From positions 310,001 to 374,000 of the forward strand of contig NZ_BMPF01000003.1 in assembly GCF_014647455.2 (NCBI RefSeq): a stretch of 64,000 bases of DNA, written 5' to 3'. A program made the position numbers and the translations under genes. A model generated the notes under the pieces. It ran no database searches, had not been told where the DNA came from, and saw only the letters and a program-made list of their open reading frames with translations. Below, one piece after another: positions 9,097 to 18,342 of the stretch. The DNA is from Halarchaeum grantii. GTDB taxonomy: Archaea > Halobacteriota > Halobacteria > Halobacteriales > Halobacteriaceae. The first letter of the stretch is position 1; the number at the start of each line of letters is the position of its first letter.

Positions 9097-11589
9097 CTAC
9101 TCCTCCTGTTGCCCCCGACCGCTCCGCTCCGACTTGCCGGGTTGGGAGTCCGCCCCGTCCCGCCCCTTCCGGCGGCCGGGTTTCCGCTCGTTCTCTATCG
9201 GGATGTCCTCGACGCCGTCGAGGCCGGGCCAGACGCCGTTGTCGCCGATGACGTCGGCGCGCCCCCGATCACCGTCGACGTAGAGACGCGCGACCGAGGC
9301 CGGCCCGAGCGAGAGCGCGAGCGTGCCGTCCGAGCCGACTTCCCGCACGACGTGCTCGACCGTGTAGTTCGTCGGCTCGTCCCACGACATCGGGAGGGCG
9401 TGCGGAAGCGGGCGCTCCGACGCCGACGGCGCGAGCTGGACGAGTTCGACCGCGCAGTCCGCGTAGCGCTCGCCGAGCTCGACCGACACCTCGCTGTCCG
9501 TCCGGAGGTTGCGGTTCGTGAGGAAGACCGCGAGTTCGCGGCCGCGACGCGCCTGCATCGCGGCGGCGTCCACGTACGGGACGTCCGACATCGGCTCGAT
9601 GCGCGGGCCCGTGTCCGGGAGGTCGCGACTCGCGCCGGTCGTCTCGACGCCGACCGAGTTCCACTCGGTATCCCCCTCGAAGACCGCCGAGTAGAGGCCC
9701 GTGACCGACCCGTCGGGCCGGAGCGGGTTCGGATCCGGCGGGTAGTCGTCCGTCTTCACGGGCACCCACGACTTCGTCGGCACCCACGTCTGCGAGACCC
9801 ACTCGACGGTGTCCGGCTGGCGAATCGCGGCGTTCAGCGCGCCCGCGACGTACGACGCGCCCGGCATCGTCTCCGGACCGGGGTAGGGCGCGCCCGACGC
9901 GACCGTCGGGAAGATGCCGAGCTCGCTGAGGTTGAGGTAGAAGTCGTCGTACCCCTTCTCGTCCGCGAGGTCGCCGAGACCGGCGAGCTGGTCGCCGAGT
10001 TGGGTCGCCGCCATCACCATCACCTCGTTGTAGTCCCAGTCGTCCGCGTCGTGTTCGGCCTTCCACGACTCGACGGCGTCCGCGTCGTCGAGTCCCCACT
10101 GGTAGCGGTGGATGTTCAGCCCGTCGAGGAGGTCGGGGTCGAGTTCCTCGAGGAGCGTCTCGTTCCACGGGTTGTCCGCGTGCGCGGCCTCCCCCGGGTC
10201 CCACCCGCTCGCGATGACGGTGATGTCGTCGTCGACGTCGCGCATCGCCTCCGAGTAGGCGTCGAAGCCGATGCGCTCCTCGGAGCCGGTGGCGTACTCG
10301 CCCGCGTCACTGGTGTGGCCCCACTGCCAGTCGCCCCAGACCTCGTTGCCGACGCCCCAGTGCTCGACGCCCCACGGCTCGGAGCGGCCGTGGTCGGCGC
10401 GTAGCGACCCCATCTCGGTGTCGGCGTCGGCGTTGACGTACGCCACCCAGTCGGCGGCGTCCTCGGGGAGTATCTGGCGCTCGGCCGCCCACTCGGGCGG
10501 GTTGTCCCACCAGCCGACGGTGATCTCGGGCGTGAGGTCCGCGACCTCGCAGAGTTCAAGGTACTCGGCGGTGCCGAAGAAGTTGGGCTGCATCCCCTGC
10601 CACGCGTGGTTGAAGCGCGGCGTCCGCTCCGCGAGCGGGCCGATGCCGTCGCGCCAGTTGTACTGACTCGTGACGTTCCCGCCCGGCCACTTCAGCCACG
10701 TCCCGTTCTGCTCCGCGAGCAGCTCGACCGTGTACGGGTTGAACTTGCCGTTGACGGCGTCGTCGGCGGCGAGTTCGACGAAGTCGACGTCGAAGTGGCC
10801 GGTCCCCTCGGCGGTGAACGTCACGGCGTACTGGCCGTACGGCGTCTGGACGTCCGCGACGGCGCCGCCGACGTACTGGTCGCCGCTCCGCTCGTCGAGT
10901 TCGAGCGTCGGTTCGTGGCGCGTCCACTCCGCCCCGACGCCGAGCCGTTCGGCCGCGAGGACGTCGCCGTCGAGCGTTTCGAGGGCGACGGTGACGGCGT
11001 CGACGCTCCCGCGCACGGAGACGCCGAGGTCGTAGCCGAGCGTGCGCTGGTCCGGGAGGACGATGCGCTGTTTCAGGCCGCCGCTCGCGTCGTCGAGCGT
11101 GATGCGGGGATAGCCGACGGCGCCGTTCGGGGTCTCCCCGCCGGCGACGTGCTCGCCGTCCGTCCGGTGGGCGACGTCGACGCCGTCGCCGGCGACGCGC
11201 TCCCACGGATAGGGCAGCACGTCGTCCCGGTCGATGTCGTAGAAGGTGTCGATGCCGTCGCCGAACCAGTAGTCCGGCACCCGCCAGAACGTGGGGTTCA
11301 TGGCGTGCAGCGAGTAGACGCCGGGATAGATGGTGGCGTCGCCGTAGTGCTCGTTCAGCCGACCGAAGAGCGTGTCGGGGACGGTCGCCTCGGAGCGCTC
11401 GTCGGTATCGACCGAGACGGTGTTCCGAACGGGCGTGCGCGAGTCGGCGTCGTCGGCGGACGCGACGCCGCTCCCCGCGCCGGTGACGGCGCCGGCGGCC
11501 AGGAGGGACTGTGTGGCGAGGTACTGGCGTCGGGAAAGGCCGGCGCGCTCGGACTCCGTGCTCTCCTCGTGCGGTGGGTCGGACGACAT
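9097..11589 (-). CDS. Exported GH51-like alpha-L-arabinofuranosidase (Tat signal)
   Basis: An 830-aa enzyme with a twin-arginine signal (LSRRQYLATQ, residues 18-27) ending near VASA about residue 45; there is no lipobox, so it should be released. After an N-terminal beta region there is a carbohydrate-binding-like insert (about 150-270), then the GH51 barrel (LKWPGGNVTSQYNWRDGIGP). The acid/base glutamate is in GVGNEVWG (E416) and the likely nucleophile in LSELGIF (E556). The C-terminus is a beta-domain plus a charged tail. ATG 11589 is preferred over TTG 11613 because TATAAATAA (11614-11622) lies 25 nt upstream. It is the only clearly exported glycosidase in the window and would trim arabinose from arabinoxylan or arabinan outside the cell. 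A different GH51-clan specificity is possible. Confidence 0.85.
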   Translation of the reverse strand: MSSDPPHEESTESERAGLSRRQYLATQSLLAAGAVTGAGSGVASADDADSRTPVRNTVSVDTDERSEATVPDTLFGRLNEHYGDATIYPGVYSLHAMNPTFWRVPDYWFGDGIDTFYDIDRDDVLPYPWERVAGDGVDVAHRTDGEHVAGGETPNGAVGYPRITLDDASGGLKQRIVLPDQRTLGYDLGVSVRGSVDAVTVALETLDGDVLAAERLGVGAEWTRHEPTLELDERSGDQYVGGAVADVQTPYGQYAVTFTAEGTGHFDVDFVELAADDAVNGKFNPYTVELLAEQNGTWLKWPGGNVTSQYNWRDGIGPLAERTPRFNHAWQGMQPNFFGTAEYLELCEVADLTPEITVGWWDNPPEWAAERQILPEDAADWVAYVNADADTEMGSLRADHGRSEPWGVEHWGVGNEVWGDWQWGHTSDAGEYATGSEERIGFDAYSEAMRDVDDDITVIASGWDPGEAAHADNPWNETLLEELDPDLLDGLNIHRYQWGLDDADAVESWKAEHDADDWDYNEVMVMAATQLGDQLAGLGDLADEKGYDDFYLNLSELGIFPTVASGAPYPGPETMPGASYVAGALNAAIRQPDTVEWVSQTWVPTKSWVPVKTDDYPPDPNPLRPDGSVTGLYSAVFEGDTEWNSVGVETTGASRDLPDTGPRIEPMSDVPYVDAAAMQARRGRELAVFLTNRNLRTDSEVSVELGERYADCAVELVQLAPSASERPLPHALPMSWDEPTNYTVEHVVREVGSDGTLALSLGPASVARLYVDGDRGRADVIGDNGVWPGLDGVEDIPIENERKPGRRKGRDGADSQPGKSERSGRGQQEE

Positions 11590-11613
11590 GTGTTCACAAC
11601 CATCTCCCGTCAA

Positions 11614-11622
11614 TATAAATAA
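11614..11622 (-). promoter_or_regulatory. TATA element of exported GH51 gene
   Basis: Plus-strand TATAAATAA, which reads TTATTTATA toward the gene, 25 nt before ATG 11589. It abuts the palindrome at 11622-11633. Confidence 0.65.
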
Positions 11623-11633
11623 TTAACGTTAAT
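11622..11633. promoter_or_regulatory. Perfect 12-bp palindrome ATTAACGTTAAT, candidate operator
   Basis: Directly upstream of, and touching, the TATA element of the exported GH51 gene, where the TFB-recognition element would lie. A protein bound here could block or recruit the general factors. It shares the AACGTT core with 8988-8997 and 52568-52576. Confidence 0.45.
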
Positions 11634-11773
11634 GATTGATGTCGTTTCCGGGACGACTGCATCGAATCGTCGGACGCTCGTTCAGTACGGGGAAACGGGA
11701 AGCCAGCGACGGGAGCCGGTAGAGTCGGCCGGTCGGCATAGCTATTTACGGGCCCTCCGTGACACACGAAGGC

Positions 11774-13909
11774 ATGGCCGACCTCCTCCGCCACACGAGC
11801 GGTGGCGACGGGACCGCGACCGTCAGTCTCGACCCCGACCGGCGCGCCGACCACGACGTCTCGGACGAGCTCTTCGGGAAGTTCGTCGAGCACCTCTACT
11901 CGCCGTGGCGCGTGAAGAACGCCCTCGAAGCCCAGACGCTGTTCAACCCGACCGTCGGCTCGTGGAAGTTCCAGCACGAGACCTACGACGCCGACGGCGG
12001 ACGCGGCGCCATCCACGACCACGACGAGATCGACGAGCGCATCCGGACGTACGTCGAGACGCACGACCTCCCGGCGGCCGACCGCCTCGAAGCCGCCTAT
12101 CGGGACGGCTGTGCGTTCTGGTGGTTCCACCACGGCGACGGCGTCCGCACCAGCCCCGACGTCGGCACCGCCGGCGACCGCGCCCAGCGCATCGAAACCG
12201 ACGGCGCGCACGGGCACGCGGGCATCGCGCAGTGGTGTTACCTCCCGCTCCACCGCACCGAGCGGTTCGAGGGCGACGTCGCGCTCCGCGCCACTGACGA
12301 GACGACGGTCCGCCTCGCGGTCCACGAGACGGACGCCGACGGCGCGCTCGGCGACCCCGTCGCCGAGACGACGGTTCGCGCCGGCACGACGATGGCGACC
12401 CGCGAGTTCGACCTCGGCGTCGTCGACTACGACTGCGCCGACGACGCCGTCTTCGGCTTCAGCGTCACCACCGACGCGGACGCGAACCTCGTCCTCGACC
12501 ACGTTCGCTGCTACCCGGACGACCACGTCGAGACCGCCGACCCCGAAGTCGTCGAGTTGCTCCGCGACGCCGACCTCCCCGTCCTCCGATGGCCGGGCGG
12601 GAACTTCGTCTCGGGGTACCATTGGCGCGACGGCGTCGGCCCCGTCGAGGAGCGCCCGACGAAACCGAACCCCGCGTGGGACGGCATCGAACCGAACCTC
12701 TTCGGGACCGACGAGTTCCTCCGGTTCTGCGAGGCCGTGGGCTGTGAGCCGATGGTGTGCTTGAACGCCGGCGACGGCACGCCCGGCGAGGCCGCGCGCT
12801 GGGTCGAGTACTGCAACGGCGACCCCGAGGAGACCGAGATGGGCGCGCTCCGCGCCGCCAACGGCCACCCCGAGCCCTACGACGTCACCTACTGGGAGGT
12901 CGGGAACGAGGTCTACGGGCCGTGGCAGGTGACGTGGACGACGCCCGACGGCTACGCGGACCGCCTCGCGCGCTTCCGCGAGGCGATGGCGGCCGTCGAC
13001 GACGACATCGAGGTGTTCGCCTGCGGGAACCGACTCACCGACTGGAACGACCCCTTCCTCGCGGCGAGCGACGACCTCGACTGGCTCACCGACCACGTGC
13101 TCCTCGAAGCGCACGCGGACGCGAGCACCGACCCCGTCGAGCTCTACAACGCTCACACGGGCGTCGCCGAGCAACTCAGCGAGGAGTACGCCGCCGTCCG
13201 CGCGGACTGCGAGGACGCCGGCCTCGCGGGGACGCGCCTCGCCATCACCGAACTCCAGTTGTTCACGCGCTTCGACGAGGGCGCTGAAGGCGACGCGATG
13301 ACCGAGGACGACCTGCCGCGAAACTCCTCCATCACCGAAGCCGTCTTCGACGCGTCCATCGTCACCGCCTGCATCCGCGACGGCTTCGTCCGCATGGTGA
13401 CCCACTCCGGCGTCGGCAACCACGGCGCGGGCATCCGGAAGACTCGTGAGCGCACGCACGCCGAACCCTGCTACTACGGCCAGCGCCTCGGGCTCTCGCT
13501 CGCCGGCGGCACGCCCGTCGGCGTCGACCTCACCTGCGGGACCTTCTCCACGGCGGCGACGTTCGGCGCCGACACCGCGGAGTGGTTCGGCACGCTCGAT
13601 CCCGTCGAGGACGCACCCGCCGTCGACGCCGTCGCCGTCGACGACCCCGACGGGCACGACGCCGCCGTCCTCCTCGTCCACCGCGACGCCGGCCGCGGCG
13701 ACGTCGACGTCGAACTCGCCGGCGGCGCGCTCCTCGACGGCCACGGCGAAGTGGCGGTGACAACGCTCGCCGCCGAGGAGATGACCGCCGAGAACACCTA
13801 CGAGGACCCCGAGCGCGTCACGCCCACGACGGAGACGCACGCCGTCGAGGACGGCGTCGTCTCGCTCACGCTCCCGCGCTACGGCGTCGTCCGCGTCACC
13901 GCCGACTGA
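11774..13909 (+). CDS. Cytoplasmic GH51-like alpha-L-arabinofuranosidase
   Basis: A 711-aa homologue of the exported enzyme without a signal peptide. The order is an N-terminal strand region (LFGKFVEHLYSPWRV), a carbohydrate-binding-like insert (about 100-240), the GH51 barrel (LRWPGGNFVSGYHWRDG), then a C-terminal beta-sandwich. Acid/base is E379 in EVGNEVYG, and the likely nucleophile is E493 in AITELQLF. ATG 11774 is preferred over GTG 11759 because CTATTTAC (11742-11749) sits 24 nt upstream. The gene is divergent from the exported GH51. It probably removes arabinose from imported oligosaccharides. Confidence 0.85.
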   Translation: MADLLRHTSGGDGTATVSLDPDRRADHDVSDELFGKFVEHLYSPWRVKNALEAQTLFNPTVGSWKFQHETYDADGGRGAIHDHDEIDERIRTYVETHDLPAADRLEAAYRDGCAFWWFHHGDGVRTSPDVGTAGDRAQRIETDGAHGHAGIAQWCYLPLHRTERFEGDVALRATDETTVRLAVHETDADGALGDPVAETTVRAGTTMATREFDLGVVDYDCADDAVFGFSVTTDADANLVLDHVRCYPDDHVETADPEVVELLRDADLPVLRWPGGNFVSGYHWRDGVGPVEERPTKPNPAWDGIEPNLFGTDEFLRFCEAVGCEPMVCLNAGDGTPGEAARWVEYCNGDPEETEMGALRAANGHPEPYDVTYWEVGNEVYGPWQVTWTTPDGYADRLARFREAMAAVDDDIEVFACGNRLTDWNDPFLAASDDLDWLTDHVLLEAHADASTDPVELYNAHTGVAEQLSEEYAAVRADCEDAGLAGTRLAITELQLFTRFDEGAEGDAMTEDDLPRNSSITEAVFDASIVTACIRDGFVRMVTHSGVGNHGAGIRKTRERTHAEPCYYGQRLGLSLAGGTPVGVDLTCGTFSTAATFGADTAEWFGTLDPVEDAPAVDAVAVDDPDGHDAAVLLVHRDAGRGDVDVELAGGALLDGHGEVAVTTLAAEEMTAENTYEDPERVTPTTETHAVEDGVVSLTLPRYGVVRVTAD

Positions 13910-13957
13910 CGCGGCCGGACGCGAGGCTTTTTACTCGCCGCACGCACCCCTTCAAGT

Positions 13958-15058
13958 ATGGCGTACGCCACGGCGACGAAGCTCGACAGAATCGACGCAC
14001 TCCGCGAGCGGCGCGGCCTCGACGAACTGTGGTTCCTCACCCCGACGAACTACGGGTGGCTGAGCGGCGGGAACCCCATCGTGGACGCGACGAGCGACGT
14101 CGGCGTCGCCGCACTCGGCGTCGGCGAGGACGGCGTGCGCGTCCTCGCGCCGAACAACGAGCGCGCGCGCATCCGCGAGGAGGAACTCCCCGGACTCGAC
14201 GAACACGGTATCGCGCCCGAGACCACCGAGTACGGCTGGGAGTCGCACTCGCTTCGCGAGGCGGTCGCCGCCCACCACCGGGGCGAGGCCGCCGCCGATG
14301 TCCCCGTCGCGGGCCTCGACGTCGTGGACGCGACGCCGCTTCGCGCGCCGATGCCGGCGGCGGAGCGCGAGCGCTACCGAGCGGCGTGCGAGGAGACGGC
14401 GGCGGCCGTCGAAGCCGTCGCGCGCGACGTGACGCCGGGGACGACGGAGCGGGAGGCGGCCGCCGATCTCGCGCGAGCGCTCCGACGGCGCGGCTTCCGC
14501 GCGCCCGTCGTCCTCGTCGGCGGCGACGAGCGCTCACAGCGCCACCGCCACTTCACGCCGACGGACGCCGAGCTCGGCGATTTCGGCCACCTGACCGTCG
14601 TCTCGGAGCGCGCCGGCCACGACGTCGCGGTGACGCGGACGGTGGCGTTCGACGCGCCCGCGTGGCTCCGCGAGCGCCACGACGCCGCCTGTCGCGTCGC
14701 GGCGACCGCGCTCGCCGCGACCCGCGAGGCCGCAACGGCCGGCGACGTCTTCGACGCGATCGCCGACGCCTACGACGCGCTCGGATACGAGGGCGAGTGG
14801 CGCGCGCACCACCAGGGCGGCGCCATCGCGAGCGCGACCCGCGAGTGGACCGCCACGCCGGGAAGCGAAACGCCGATCGAGCGCCCGCTGCCGTACGCGT
14901 GGAACCCGACCGTGCAGGGCGCGAAATGCGAGGACACCGCGCTCGTCACCGACGCGGGAGTGGAGGTGGCGACGACGACGGGCGAGTGGCCGACGACGAC
15001 CTACGAGGCGGTCGGCTACGACGCCCGCGTCGCCTTCCACGACCCGCTCGACCCCTGA
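13958..15058 (+). CDS. M24-fold (aminopeptidase P/creatinase-like) protein with altered metal site
   Basis: A 366-aa protein with a creatinase-type N-terminal domain (about 1-125) and a pita-bread C-terminal domain (about 126-366). The last metal-ligand region of M24 enzymes is visible (KCEDTALVT), and HHQGG replaces the usual HGxGH-type His motif. In the strand that normally supplies two aspartates (pattern D...D-I-T-R-T) it has ERAGHDVAVTRT, with Ala at the second aspartate position. A classic two-metal peptidase site is therefore doubtful. Such HHQGG-type M24 proteins have no firm function known to me. It starts at ATG 13958, about 26 nt after TTTTTAC, and is followed by a tiny zinc-ribbon gene. 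Sugar context may be incidental. Confidence 0.75.
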   Translation: MAYATATKLDRIDALRERRGLDELWFLTPTNYGWLSGGNPIVDATSDVGVAALGVGEDGVRVLAPNNERARIREEELPGLDEHGIAPETTEYGWESHSLREAVAAHHRGEAAADVPVAGLDVVDATPLRAPMPAAERERYRAACEETAAAVEAVARDVTPGTTEREAAADLARALRRRGFRAPVVLVGGDERSQRHRHFTPTDAELGDFGHLTVVSERAGHDVAVTRTVAFDAPAWLRERHDAACRVAATALAATREAATAGDVFDAIADAYDALGYEGEWRAHHQGGAIASATREWTATPGSETPIERPLPYAWNPTVQGAKCEDTALVTDAGVEVATTTGEWPTTTYEAVGYDARVAFHDPLDP

Positions 15059-15074
15059 GGTTCGACAACCGTCG

Positions 15075-15080
15075 TATAAA
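15075..15080 (+). promoter_or_regulatory. TATA element (TATAAA) before the zinc-ribbon mini-gene
   Basis: TATAAA lies 33 nt before GTG 15113, in the spacer after the M24 gene. It supports an independent short transcript. Confidence 0.45.
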
Positions 15081-15112
15081 CAATTATGTGGTCGTCGAAC
15101 TAGCTGGCGTGT

Positions 15113-15214
15113 GTGCAGTACACGTGTACGCGATGTGCGACCGACGTGACGCGACAGAACGGACTCCTCGTCTGCCAGAACTGCGGCTACGCCCCGAAAC
15201 ACGGCGCGGACTAA
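15113..15214 (+). CDS. Putative 33-aa zinc-ribbon microprotein
   Basis: A short frame starting at GTG 15113 and ending with TAA 15212-15214. It encodes a protein of 33 residues with two CxxC pairs: YTCTRCATDV and LVCQNCGYAP. This is a complete zinc-ribbon pattern in a very small protein, a class common in haloarchaea. An in-frame stop at 15101 rules out the upstream ATG at 15086. A TATAAA (15075-15080) is correctly placed. It ends 17 nt before the convergent ATPase gene. Role unknown; nucleic-acid or protein binding is the usual guess for this class. Confidence 0.55.
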   Translation: MQYTCTRCATDVTRQNGLLVCQNCGYAPKHGAD

Positions 15215-15231
15215 AAGGAGAAGAGTAGCCC

Positions 15232-16293
15232 TCAGTCGACCAGTTCGGGACTCTCCCAGTACTCGTGGTCGTCGATCGCCCGGTAGCAGGCGACGCGGTG
15301 ATTCCCGGCGTCGTCGACGTCCGTGCCCGGCGGTTCTTCCTTGCAGACCTCACGCGCCTCCGGACAGCGCGTGTGGAAGCGACAGCCCTCCGGCGGGTCG
15401 CGCGGGTCCGGGATGTCGATCTTGCGAAGCGGCGACTCCGGTTCCTCCTCGGCGTCCGGATTCAGGTTCGGCGCCGCCCACATCAACACCTTCGTGTACG
15501 GGTGCTGGGGGTTCTCGATGACCTCGTCTATCGGGCCGATTTCGACGAGCTCGCCGAGGTACATCACGCCGATGCGACCGTCCGCCTTCCCCGTCACGTA
15601 GCTCGCGTTCGAGAGGTTGTGGCTGACGAAGAGGTAGGAGGTGTCGAACTGGTCCTGCAGTTCGAGCATCAGGTCCATCATGTCGATGCGGAGGCTCACG
15701 TCGAGCGCGCTCACGGCCTCGTCCGCGAGGATGAGGTCCGGGTTCATCAGCAGCGCGCGGATGAGCGCGACGCGCTGGCGCTCGCCGCCCGAGAGCTGGT
15801 GCGGATAGCGGTTCGCGTAGTCCTCCGGGGGCTCCATTCCCACGCGGGAGAGCATCTCGTGGACGCGCTCGCGCCGGTCGAAGGCGTCCATGTCGGGTTT
15901 CGTGAGCTTCAGCGGCACCATGAGCGAGTGCAACACCGTCTTGTTCGGGTTGAGCGACGCGCCGGGGTCCTGATGGATGATCTGGAGCGCGCGGCGGATG
16001 CGCTCGAAGGGGATCTCGACGTCGCCGTCCTTGTCGCGGGCCTCCCAGACGTCCTGCCCGCGGTACGCTATCGAGCCCTCTGTCGGGCGTTGGGTCCCGA
16101 TCGCCGTCTTCCCGAGCGTCGTCTTCCCGCAACCGGACTCCCCGACGAGCGCGACGACGTCGTTCTCCTCGATGTCGAGGCTGACGCCGTCGACGGCTTT
16201 CACGACGTCTTTCTCGCGGGAGAAGATGCCGGACTCGGACTCGAAGTGGACGTGGACGTCGTCGAGCGAGACGACGTGCTCGCCCTCAGTCAT
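15232..16293 (-). CDS. Oligopeptide/oligosaccharide ABC transporter ATPase, DppF/OppF type (system 1)
   Basis: A 353-aa ATPase with Walker A GESGCGKTT (residues 49-57), signature LSGGERQR, Walker B ILADEA, and the C-terminal oligopeptide-transporter extension with the cysteine cluster (GCRFHTRCPEAREVCKEEPPG) that often binds Fe-S. It is the last gene of a five-gene unit and overlaps DppD by 8 nt. Its DNA around the signature/Walker B region is identical over 83 nt (15695-15777) with the paralogue at 48811-48893. The cargo is probably plant oligosaccharides rather than peptides, by neighbourhood. Confidence 0.9.
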   Translation of the reverse strand: MTEGEHVVSLDDVHVHFESESGIFSREKDVVKAVDGVSLDIEENDVVALVGESGCGKTTLGKTAIGTQRPTEGSIAYRGQDVWEARDKDGDVEIPFERIRRALQIIHQDPGASLNPNKTVLHSLMVPLKLTKPDMDAFDRRERVHEMLSRVGMEPPEDYANRYPHQLSGGERQRVALIRALLMNPDLILADEAVSALDVSLRIDMMDLMLELQDQFDTSYLFVSHNLSNASYVTGKADGRIGVMYLGELVEIGPIDEVIENPQHPYTKVLMWAAPNLNPDAEEEPESPLRKIDIPDPRDPPEGCRFHTRCPEAREVCKEEPPGTDVDDAGNHRVACYRAIDDHEYWESPELVD

Positions 16294-17344
16294 TGTACTC
16301 TACCTCCTGCAGGTTCAGCGGGATCTCCTCGCGAGTCCGGTCGATGTAGTGGCATTTGGATTGGTGGTCGGCGCTGCCGCCGGCGGACTGGAACGGCGGG
16401 TCGTTTTGCACGCAGTTCTCGTCGGAGATCGGACAGCGCGGGTGATACGTACAGCCCACGGGCACGTTCACCGGGTCCGGGCTCTTGCCCTCGATCGGCC
16501 GCATCTCCTCGCGCGGCGTGTCGAGGTTCGGCGTCGAGTTGAGGAGCGCGCGCGTGTACGGGTGTTTCGAGTCCGTGAGGACGTCGTAGGCGGGGCCGAC
16601 CTCGATAAACTCGAAGGCGTAGAGGACGCCGATCCGGTCGGCGAGGTTGGCGACGAGCGGGAGGTCGTGCGTGATGAAGACGATGGTGAGGTCGCGCTCG
16701 CGGCCGATCTTCCGGATGAGCTCGATGATGGAGCGCTGCATCAGGAGGTCGAGCGCGGCCGTCGGCTCGTCCATCACGAGCACCTCGGGTTCGAGGAGGA
16801 GCGAGAGCGCGAGGAGCGCGCGCTGCTTCATCCCCCCGGAGAGCTCGTGCGGGTAGGACTCGAAGACCTGCTCGGGCTCGAGGTAGAGCTGTGAGAGGAG
16901 TTCGTCCGCGTGCTCCATGCCCGCATCGACGTCGCGGCCGTGCGTCTTCAGCGTCTCCTCGAAGTGGTCGCCGATGGTCATCGTCGGGTTGAACGAGCTC
17001 ATCGCGCCCTGGAAGACCATCGCGATCTGCTCCCAGCGGATCTCCTTGATCTCGGCCTCCGACTGGTCGAGGAGGTCGATGGGCTCGCCCTCTTCGGGGT
17101 GGAACATGATCTCCCCGGAGAGCACGCCGGGTTCGGGGACGGCGTCGAGGAGCGCGGACGCGAACATCGACTTCCCGCTCCCGGACTCGCCGACGACCCC
17201 GAGGATCTCGCTCCGGTCGACGTCCATGTCGACCGAGTCCATCACCTTGGACTCCCCGCGCTCCATGTCGAACGTGACCGAGGCGTTCCGGACTTCGAAG
17301 ATCGGATCCGTGACGTCGAACTTGTGTGTGGCTTCAGCGTGCAT
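16286..17344 (-). CDS. Oligopeptide/oligosaccharide ABC transporter ATPase, DppD/OppD type (system 1)
   Basis: A 352-aa ATPase with Walker A GESGSGKS, signature LSGGMKQR, Walker B VLVMDEPTAALD and the C-terminal cysteine motif GCTYHPRCPISDENC of the DppD/OppD class. It pairs with the DppF-type subunit, whose start it overlaps by 8 nt, and begins 3 nt after the DppC stop. Long stretches of DNA match the paralogue at 49402-50487. Confidence 0.9.
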   Translation of the reverse strand: MHAEATHKFDVTDPIFEVRNASVTFDMERGESKVMDSVDMDVDRSEILGVVGESGSGKSMFASALLDAVPEPGVLSGEIMFHPEEGEPIDLLDQSEAEIKEIRWEQIAMVFQGAMSSFNPTMTIGDHFEETLKTHGRDVDAGMEHADELLSQLYLEPEQVFESYPHELSGGMKQRALLALSLLLEPEVLVMDEPTAALDLLMQRSIIELIRKIGRERDLTIVFITHDLPLVANLADRIGVLYAFEFIEVGPAYDVLTDSKHPYTRALLNSTPNLDTPREEMRPIEGKSPDPVNVPVGCTYHPRCPISDENCVQNDPPFQSAGGSADHQSKCHYIDRTREEIPLNLQEVEYND

Positions 17345-17347
17345 GAG

Positions 17348-18331
17348 TTACTTCTCCATCGGCGTGGTGTCGTCGATAGTCTCGGCGTGACGCGCCCTGA
17401 TGCGTGGGTTGAAGAGCCGCTCGGTCCCCTGCGAGAACAGCACGAGACCGAACGACAGCATGACGATGGTCACCATCGGGAGGACGACCCAGTAGACCGA
17501 GTCCCACGAGTAAATCGCGCCGCCCGTCGAGTACGCTCGGTTCAGCATGATCCCCCAGTTGTTGAACGAAACCGGGAGGATACCGAGGTAGTAGAGGGCG
17601 ACGGACCCGAAGATGACGGCGCGTGCGGTGTTCACGAAGCTAATCAGGACGAACGGCATGATGTTCGGCAGGATGTCGTCGAAGATGATACCGCTGAGCG
17701 AGCGCCCCATGATCCGCGACGCCTCGACGTAGGAGTTGTCGCGGAGTTCGAGCACCTGCGAGCGGATGTTCCGCGCGAGACCCGCCCAGCCGTTGATCGA
17801 GAGGACGATACCGATCAGGTACGGGCTGCTCGGCTCGAACGTGACGACGATGAGGATGATCAGCGGGAGGCCGGGAATCGTCATCGCGATGTCGACGATG
17901 GTCGAGATGACGGCGTCGACCGTCCCGCCCTTGTATCCGGAGACGGTGCCGAGGACGACGGCGATAGCGGTCGCGAAGACCGCACCCGCGAGGATCATCT
18001 TCAGCATCGGCGGCGTCGCGTGGACGAGGCTGGCCATCAGGCTCTCGCCGAGGTTGTTCGTCCCCAGCGGGTAGCCCGACGCCTCGAAGATGCCGGCGAG
18101 TCGCGGACCGCCGACCTCGGGCGGGTCGACGAGCCTGACGCCGACGGTGCCGACGAAGATGTAGAACAGGATGATGAGCGTCCCGAGTCGCGTCCGCCAG
18201 TCGCTCCAGACGACGCGGAACGGAGTCAGGACGTAGCGATCCAGTCGCTCTCGATAGAGGTCCGATTGGGACCGTGCGCTCTCTCGCTCGATACTCGAAC
18301 CGCCCGTGAACGTATCGTTGGCTTCTGACAT
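17348..18331 (-). CDS. ABC transporter permease, DppC/OppC type (system 1)
   Basis: A 327-aa permease. A charged N-terminus of about 40 residues is followed by the first membrane helix, a periplasmic-type loop (YPLGTNNLGESLMASL) and the DppC EAA-like region (LRDNSYVEASRIMGRS). It starts 11 nt after the DppB stop. Architecture and length are normal for family 5 transporters. Confidence 0.9.
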   Translation of the reverse strand: MSEANDTFTGGSSIERESARSQSDLYRERLDRYVLTPFRVVWSDWRTRLGTLIILFYIFVGTVGVRLVDPPEVGGPRLAGIFEASGYPLGTNNLGESLMASLVHATPPMLKMILAGAVFATAIAVVLGTVSGYKGGTVDAVISTIVDIAMTIPGLPLIILIVVTFEPSSPYLIGIVLSINGWAGLARNIRSQVLELRDNSYVEASRIMGRSLSGIIFDDILPNIMPFVLISFVNTARAVIFGSVALYYLGILPVSFNNWGIMLNRAYSTGGAIYSWDSVYWVVLPMVTIVMLSFGLVLFSQGTERLFNPRIRARHAETIDDTTPMEK

Positions 18332-18342
18332 GGATGCGCTCG

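Noticed and set aside
11594-13840. A 748-codon minus-strand frame opposite the cytoplasmic GH51 gene
   Set aside because: Low-complexity Val/Arg/Gly/Asp composition and no motifs; the GH51 catalytic residues are on the plus strand.
15086-15103. ATG 15086 as the start of the zinc-ribbon gene
   Set aside because: In frame, but a TAG follows at 15101, so translation from it would stop after five codons.
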